Below, in pieces: positions 26,380 through 64,000 of a stretch of DNA of 64,000 nucleotides. The notes under the pieces were generated by a model. The model did no database searches and was not told where the DNA came from. It was given only the letters and a program-made list of their open reading frames with translations. The position numbers were made by a program, and so were the translations under genes. The stretch's first letter is position 1. Every line of letters begins with the position of its first letter. The DNA comes from Kryptolebias marmoratus. Lineage: Eukaryota; Chordata; Actinopteri; Cyprinodontiformes; Rivulidae. The stretch lies in contig NC_051438.1 of the NCBI RefSeq assembly GCF_001649575.2, forward strand, positions 10,226,714 to 10,290,713, given 5' to 3'.

Positions 26380-27560
26380 TTCTGAAACTCCTCTTCATAC
26401 CAGCTGGCTCACCGTTGGCATTGCACCTCTGCCCAGACACCGCTGATCCTTGTCGGAAATGTATCCATCCATAGCTTCGTCACCGACGACTCCACTTCCG
26501 TCAGCTCCATCTGGTCCCATAGAAGAGTGGACCACAGTGCACCAGGTCGGCACAAGAAACCGCAGTGATCTTCACTTTGGGTTTTTTACCATCTGCTCAC
26601 TTTGGGTGCAAAGGACCTATTCTCCTCCAGGATGTCGTCAGTGAGCACAAGTGCGACTTACTGCACCTAGAAGAAACATGGCAGCAATCGAATGACTTCC
26701 CACGTGAATGACGCCACTCCCCCTGGGTTTGTTTACACCTGTTTATAAATCTCCCCACCCATTCGATGAGATCATACTCATACTCCTTTTGCTGCTCTGG
26801 TGTGACTCCTTGTAACTCCTGAGCCGTTCTCCTCCCCATCGCTGATCGCAGGCTTGTTTCCTTTGATGTTGCCCTTGCTCTCTCCAGATCTGAATCATCT
26901 CGTGTGATTTCCTTCCACAATATTCGGGACATCAACCTAACTGCACCTGATAACGGTACTGCAAATCTTCCCAGTATCAACTACACATCCTCCGCTAAGG
27001 GCCGTCAGCTGGAATGGCTATACAGGGAAAAACTAACTATTATACAGATTTAATCAGACAAAGAAATGGGAATACAAACATTTGTTTTACCAAAACACTG
27101 CGTCCACCTGACTCTCTCCCTCCCTCTCCACGTCTATTCAGTTGATTTCTGTAACTCAGTTCTGGCTTTTTTCAAAACAAAAATTGATAGTATGTATCAG
27201 CAGTCAGCAGTTAGCTCACATTTTGTCCACATCTCCTTCCTCGGCTTCTCAAATCCCTTTTTTCTCACCGACTCCCAACTTCAAACTTCCCCTCAGCCAC
27301 TGATATCTCTAACCTTATTAGGAAATCAAAACCATCTACTTGCCAGCTCGGGCTCATCCCCGCTAATCTGGTTAAAGCTTGCGCTCATTCCCTGACTCGC
27401 AAGACCTCGGACCAATTAAAAATACTGCTGTACAGCTGGACTCCTCCGTCAGACAAGAATGGGACAACATTCCCTCCAAAACCTCCAGCAGCTGCTCTCC
27501 TCAGGTTCTGGAAGTTTACAGACTGTTGGTTAAAGGACGAGGGGAGGCTTCACAGAGGGA
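26380..27560 (+). mobile_element. Decayed L2-type LINE inside the DNA transposon
   Basis: Fragments in shifting plus-strand frames keep the order of an L2-type ORF2. LHLEETWQQSNDFP and NDATPPGFVYTC (26660-26740, endonuclease start) come first, then FHNIRDINLTAP (about 26915-26950). VDFCNSVLAFFKTKIDSMYQ (27140-27200) and ISNLIRKSKPSTCQLGLIPA (27305-27365, leading to the RT domain) follow. Large internal deletions remove most of the protein. Confidence 0.78.
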
Positions 27561-27574
27561 AACACGACCCTGTC

Positions 27575-27757
27575 CCATCTTTATCATCATGAAATTCAAA
27601 ATGATTAAAAGGGTACAAACCTTTAGCTTAAACACTTCATATCTTTACTACGGTTCATTAAATAAAATGGGAGTTTATGAGATTTACAAATCACTGCATT
27701 CTGTTTTTAATTTACATTCGATCCATTGTTACTCGAAATGAAAGTGTCCAATTTTTG
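27575..27757 (+). mobile_element. DNA transposon, right end
   Basis: AAAATGGGAGTTTATGAGAT, ACAAATCACTGCATTCTGTT and TTTAATTTACATTC are the usual right-end phrases of the same transposon that starts at 25558. Together with the left part they bracket 26114-27574. Confidence 0.75.
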
Positions 27758-28725
27758 CTCCCTCCCCACCACACACACACACACAAACTTAAAACTTAGC
27801 AACCTTTGCTGTACCACAGGTCACCTACAAACAGGGCTAGTTGTATGAGGTGAGGCCATATAAGCGAAATGTATGACAGCCTCTCTGCACCACTGCTACG
27901 TACACGGCACACATACATAGTTTAATATTAGTTAATGTAGCGTTCTTTCACACTACTATGTCATTTTTGAGGAATAGTTGTTTCATATGCCTGAAAAAAG
28001 ATAAATTGTTGGGCGAGCCAGCCTAGCCAAGACTAGACTTCTGCCCTTTTCTTAACACTCTGTGCTCTATGACTGATGTCGCAGCTGATAGGATACTAAC
28101 TATTGACTAAACACTGCTTCCAAAATGAGCAGGCTATCCCTTTAAGCTGGTGGGAGTGAAGGAACACAAACACTCCCCGGTGAGCAGAATTAGAAGAGGC
28201 ATGCTGTCACAATTCATTCCCAGTTTTTCTAGTCGAACCATTTGATCGATCTAAAGTACAAAATAAGATAATACAGCTGCCCGCGCTGCTGGGAGATTAA
28301 AAGGTATCCTATTTTAGGCGAGATCAGATGATTGCCTGAAATTTGCAACCATCTCTAAGTACCGTTACAGGCGGTTTTTAACAGGGCGTGCTGCGTTTAG
28401 CACATTAAGATCAGGACCGCTCTGTCAGAAAGAGAAACGAGACCGAGCGGGATGTTTCTCTTGAATAAAAAGGAGGAAAGATTTATCTCGCCAGTGAGAA
28501 TGTTTAAAATTTTAGTATTTTTAACATGTCAACAAGCTGAAGATTGCTTTGAAAAGCGAATAATAAGTAAGTCTCTGAGTAATAATGGCATCCTGTCAAA
28601 AAACAAAACAAAACAAAACAAACAAAAAAAAGCAACAAAAAAAAGCAGCGGTCTTCAGACACACACACAAAAAGAGAGAGATGAAAGCGATTTACACGTT
28701 GCTCAGTTGAAGTAAACAATTAGGT
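27758..28725. other. Intergenic, convergent gap between cystm1 and tenm3
   Basis: No gene recognised. An AC run lies at about 27770-27785 and an A-rich (AAAAC)n-like run at about 28597-28650. The tenm3 3' UTR is inferred to end near the right edge. Confidence 0.4.
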
Positions 28726-28731
28726 TTTATT
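28726..28731 (-). terminator. Candidate polyadenylation signal, tenm3
   Basis: AATAAA on the minus strand, about 1.7 kb past the tenm3 stop codon. Confidence 0.4.
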
Positions 28732-30427
28732 GATAAGGTTGTCAGAAGAGTCTCGTTTCAGTGTATGTATAAGAATCGTCCTCTGATAATAATACTGATT
28801 TGGTACATTATGACATCCAGCACGAGTCTCCTCACAGTGAGTGGGATCCTGCTGCTACTGCTGTTGGGATCTAGGACAGAAATTATCTGCTTTCAAACAA
28901 ACGAACAAAACGAAATGAAACCAAAAAAAACATAAAAAAAATAATAATCCAAAACAACCAACTTTGGACTGATACCGTAGATAATGGAGTATCCGAGTGC
29001 CACAAAACTCTAGAGTAGTAAGAGCAGCTAAAGGTTTCGCACATTACAAGCCACTTCCTCTTAGAAATATAAAACTTGATATTCTGAACAATATTCTACT
29101 GTGCTGCATAAAGGTCAATCTATACACTGTACATCGAAATATACTTCGAAAAAACAGATTTCACAGTTTTAAAGACTTTATTTAAAGTATAAACTGCTTT
29201 TTAAAACACCTCATTACATAAATTACTCTTTTTCGCGGGTGACTATTATTTTCCCCCTGTCAGCAAACTGAAATTAATACAAAAAAAGGAACATTTATTA
29301 CATATATTACAAAAGGAAAAAAACCAAAAAAAAAATAGCTCATTCATTAATGTTCATTTCAATAGAACTGGTGACTCATTCATGATTGTCATATAGTACT
29401 AAGAATAAATAAATCAAAGTAAAATAAATACTAACGTAGCATGTTTGCCGGACTCAGAGAGTGAGGGGTGTGTTTGATCGTTCTGTACAGAAGTGCCTTG
29501 GTGAAAAAAAACAAAAAACAAAAAAAAAAACAGAAAAAATCTCAATTCTACCGCGACTGAAACGTACAAAACTACGGCATCTACGGTATACGCAACATCC
29601 TGAAGTTTAGTGTAGTCTGACACGTATGTAATATGATTCTGCTCCCCACGGAAAGGTCAACAACGCTGAGCGACTCCACGGATATCTCCATCACTCCTTT
29701 AGTTCATCATCAACATCATCATCATCATCATCATCGGCTCGGATTCTGGAGGATGCCGCCGCTGTCCCGTGCGTTGCCTGGACTGGTCTGTGGTGGACGA
29801 TGGGAGGCCTGAGACAGGGAGACGGTGTCTTGTATGTTTCTGTTCGTGGTATCTGCCCGTAGATGTTCGGTGGCCACGGCTGCACTCTGGAGCGGCTTGG
29901 TCTCCACTTTGGTCCCTTTTTTGCCTTTCAGTTTTTATTATTAGAGACAGACAAGCTCTGGCGGCAGAGGCCACCCCAGTGCAGCCTCCACCCTCACCCT
30001 TCCCCACCCGTTCAGCTGGTCGCTCTCAGTGTAACCCAGAAAATATGGGCGAAAATATCACTATCTTTTTTAAAAAGGGGAATCTGTTTATTTGTTAAGC
30101 AACAGTTCTTAAAAGTTTCTTCAGTGCCTTTTTTTACTTACTTACTTCCCAGTTTTTCCCAAAAAAAAAGAAGGAAAAAAAATGTTTGACTTAACTTATC
30201 ATTATTATTATTATTTTTTTTGCCTCTGGCAGTAAAATTAATATGTTTATTTTTTTATTTAGATAAGTCATTCTTCTGAAAAGTCCCTGCAGCGTTCCGC
30301 GAGTAACCCCGATTGTTGGTTAATTCTCTGTAGGTTTTCGAGAGGTTAAGGAGGCTGGGTGGGAAAGAGGGACAGGATTTCCGAGATGTTAACGTGGGAA
30401 ACGGGGTGGTGCAGTGCATGTGGGCTG
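28726..30427 (-). other. tenm3: tenm3 3' UTR (inferred)
   Basis: About 1.7 kb follows the tenm3 stop with no splice signals or other gene. The minus strand shows an AATAAA hexamer at 28726-28731 (TTTATT on plus), and others nearer the stop (for example around 29175-29180 and 29936) could give shorter messages. A GAT/ATC trinucleotide run lies at about 29706-29734. The extent is inferred, not shown. Confidence 0.5.
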
Positions 30428-61474
<31,047 letters not shown>

Positions 61475-62932
61475 CTGTGAAGAAGACGAAGTGAGACAGG
61501 GAGGAAGAGGGGAGGGTTCAGAGAGTTTGACGCCAAGCATCAAAGCGGTCCATGAAATCATCGGCACCGTTCATTCTTTAAGATACAACAAATTGAAGGC
61601 GCGCTGAGCCTCTCGGCTGCACAGACATCAAAAGCAAACACGTTCCTCTGGGTCTCCACGCATTTCTTTTTTGGTGTATTTCTTTAGTCTACTCTACGGT
61701 GGGAATGCGCTTTAATTTTTTTCTTTCAAGAAAGTAATCATTGTCCTACAAGCTCTGTCCTAAAATACAGCCATGTTTTCAGGACACTGAAAGGTTATTT
61801 TGGGTTAGGTTTTTTTGTTTCTGTGCAGAATCCAGACACATTGTTCACATTATTGATGAGGTTGCCTAGAAAATGACAGACATGGATAAAAAGTATTGGT
61901 TTTCCTCACTTGGAGAAAAAGTGGTGACGCATCACTGCTGTTTTGATTCATGCAGTGGACTGAACTGAGCTCCTTTAATGGCTCCTTGTCCCTTCAGAAA
62001 GTTTCTTGAGGTGGAAATTCAACTTGAAGTGATAGTTAATGTCTTTTAAAGTGGGGTTCTGTGAAAAGGTTTTGAACAATATGCTTATTTCATGGCAGAT
62101 AAACTTGAAGGAGTTGGGAAAGCACAGGTGTATTAACAAGGGCTGCATTCCACCTCTCCAGACGTGCAACTTTCTCAAAATGGAACGCGGCCCTCATTGA
62201 TGCACCTGCGCTTTCCCTACGCCATCAAGTCAAAAAGACAGCTAGTCTGAGCTAACAGCTACTGCTAGTGGGGCTGAGACAAAATTGGATTGCTGCAGTC
62301 ATAAAACAACTACAGTATAATCTAAAAAATTATTGGCAGAGTAAAGGTTTATAAACATTTAGTTCAGGCAAGACAAAAACCAAAGTAGAATCCTGCCATC
62401 TTAATACAACTCCAGTGTAATAAAATCATAGTAGTTCATACAAACGTTGTTTTATAAATCTGTATACTGTGGTCAATTTCACATTACAAAAGTGTCCCAG
62501 GCTGCACTAAAACTACTTCTATTTGTCCTAGCAAACAACCATAACATTTTATTTAAGTAACCATATAAAGTGAAAGTGACAGCAGTGTATAGGATATTAA
62601 AATAACATTTGGAGTTGTTTCAAGATAATACTTTGGTCTCTGCTGGTCAGAACTAAACTCAGTTTCTTCAAACTGAGGTTGTTCACAGGGCTATCTTCAA
62701 CAGATAGGATAGTAATTGTTCATAATCTTTCCACAGACCCCTGTTCAAAAAATCAGAACTTTTGTTTCAAAGCCATCCTTCTTGAGCCCCTCTGCTGACT
62801 TTTTTCACATTCTGGACTTTTCATGTCTTGCTTGTTTACGCCTTGCTTCTGCTTGGACTAGGGTCATTAATACTTTATCCAGGTATGGTTGTTTGGCACA
62901 ACAGGGCAGATTTAGCTGGACTCAATGTGAGT

Positions 62933-62971
<39 letters not shown>

Positions 62972-64000
62972 CATTATAGGACTTCAGCTGCCTTTTAGTG
63001 CCTCTTAACCCACTTACTAGAAGAGAACCGTTTGGTGGGAAGTCCCAGAGTCGATGCTAATCACAGGGATGCATTTTGGACTTTTACCCATCTCGCCCTC
63101 CTCTCCAAATGCTTTTTCCAATTTCCACTCTTCTAACACTTCTCAGCCTTTTCACGCTGCCTCCTTTTGTAACACTTCCCTTCCTCTCTGTCCGCAGCTT
63201 TTCATCCCCAAATCTGAACCCCTTGTCTCCCTCTTACCCTAATGCCACCCTCTCTCTTTCACTCCTCTCCTAAACTCCTCCTCTACCCCTCCTTCATTCC
63301 ACTTCACTGCATTCTGGTTTTACCCCTGCCATTATGCCTTTCCTCCTACTCCTCCTCTCACTACAAGCTCTAATTCTGTCCATCTCCCCTCTCCTCTTGT
63401 AGAAAAGGTAGCTCTACCCCCTTATATTGACAATGAAGGATTCTTTCACTCTGCTTGACTCTTTCTATCCAGGTCCTTTGTTCTCACACTCATAGCTCCA
63501 GCACATATGAAATGATTAGGGACTTAGTTTTAGGCTCCTTTTTACAGGGTTGTGGCACAGTTTCATTTTGATGTCTTCTCATGACTGATCAGAGGATAAT
63601 TGCTTCTTTTCATGCTCACATAGCCACAAAGGACTGTAAAATATTTTACTTTGAAAGCTGTGTTTTGTTTTTTAATGTATATGTTGGATATATGAGGACG
63701 TCCAGCTATGTTTTGGAAAACACAACGATTTCAGTTCGCGAAAAGGGTACGTAACAATGCTCCTGTAGTTGTAAAGCTGTTGTGTTTTTATACACTGTAA
63801 ATGTGTGAAATCACCGCGACGCTGGTGAGTTTGCCTGAAATGTTACCACGAGTGTCACTGATAAAAAAAAAACAAAAAAAAAAAAAAAAACTTTCATGCT
63901 AGTCTTTTTCTAACTAGGCACTAAATTCAGGTTCTGAGTCACATTTGCGCTCTAAAAGTGCTGTCAACTGCAGTCCCTCCTCCTACGACAGCAAAGTGCT
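61475..64000 (-). other. tenm3 intron, continuing past the window
   Basis: No further exon found. Contains a TG microsatellite (62937-62968), a strongly pyrimidine-biased plus-strand stretch (63085-63400) and an A-rich run (about 63863-63890). Confidence 0.75.
62937..62968. repeat. TG microsatellite
   Basis: About 15 TG dinucleotides after a GAGTGTGTGAGTG lead-in. Confidence 0.93.

Noticed and set aside
29699..30098. Frames with Asp or Met runs in the tenm3 3' UTR
   Set aside because: They come from translation of a GAT/ATC trinucleotide repeat.

Overview
The window is vertebrate nuclear DNA and almost certainly comes from a teleost fish. It holds three spliced genes with GT-AG introns and long AT-rich non-coding stretches. 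It also carries CA/TG microsatellites, several decayed fish-type LINE fragments, a Tc1-like transposase relic and non-autonomous DNA transposons. A 42-base run of N at 46415-46456 is an assembly gap. No prokaryotic, viral or CRISPR feature was seen.

Layout. Positions 1-4040 are intergenic and LINE-rich. Positions 4433-6843 (+) encode a 113-residue eIF4E-binding protein of the 4E-BP3 type in three exons, behind a CpG-rich promoter with two E-boxes. Positions 7407-15100 are intergenic, with a tandem repeat array (about 9.66-10.53 kb) and a Tc1-like relic (about 12.0-12.8 kb). Positions 15100-24798 (+) hold cystm1: a CCAAT/CRE promoter, a non-coding first exon, a proline/glycine/tyrosine-rich exon and a short exon carrying the cysteine-rich tail. 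Positions 24800-28725 are intergenic and contain a DNA transposon whose middle is occupied by an L2-type LINE relic.

From 61474 down to 30428 the minus strand carries 27 coding exons of a teneurin, best matched to teneurin-3 (tenm3), with a 3' UTR reaching to about 28.7 kb. The exons encode about 2,199 residues: all eight EGF repeats, the TTR-like and FN-plug region, the NHL propeller, the YD/Rhs shell, the toxin-like C-terminal domain and the teneurin C-terminal associated peptide. The cytoplasmic domain, the membrane span and the start codon lie beyond position 64000. One 21-nt microexon in the propeller (splice site B) is certain from phase and sequence. A second candidate of 27 nt (site A, between EGF7 and EGF8) is proposed.

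The three genes are not a pathway. 4E-BP3 is a translational repressor, CYSTM1 a small membrane-associated protein, and teneurin-3 a synaptic adhesion receptor. In human, EIF4EBP3 and CYSTM1 are near neighbours on 5q31 while TENM3 is on 4q. The transposon-rich space between cystm1 and tenm3 therefore lies at a linkage that differs from mammals. Gene models were built by hand from splice signals, reading frame and remembered family sequences; no database search was run.
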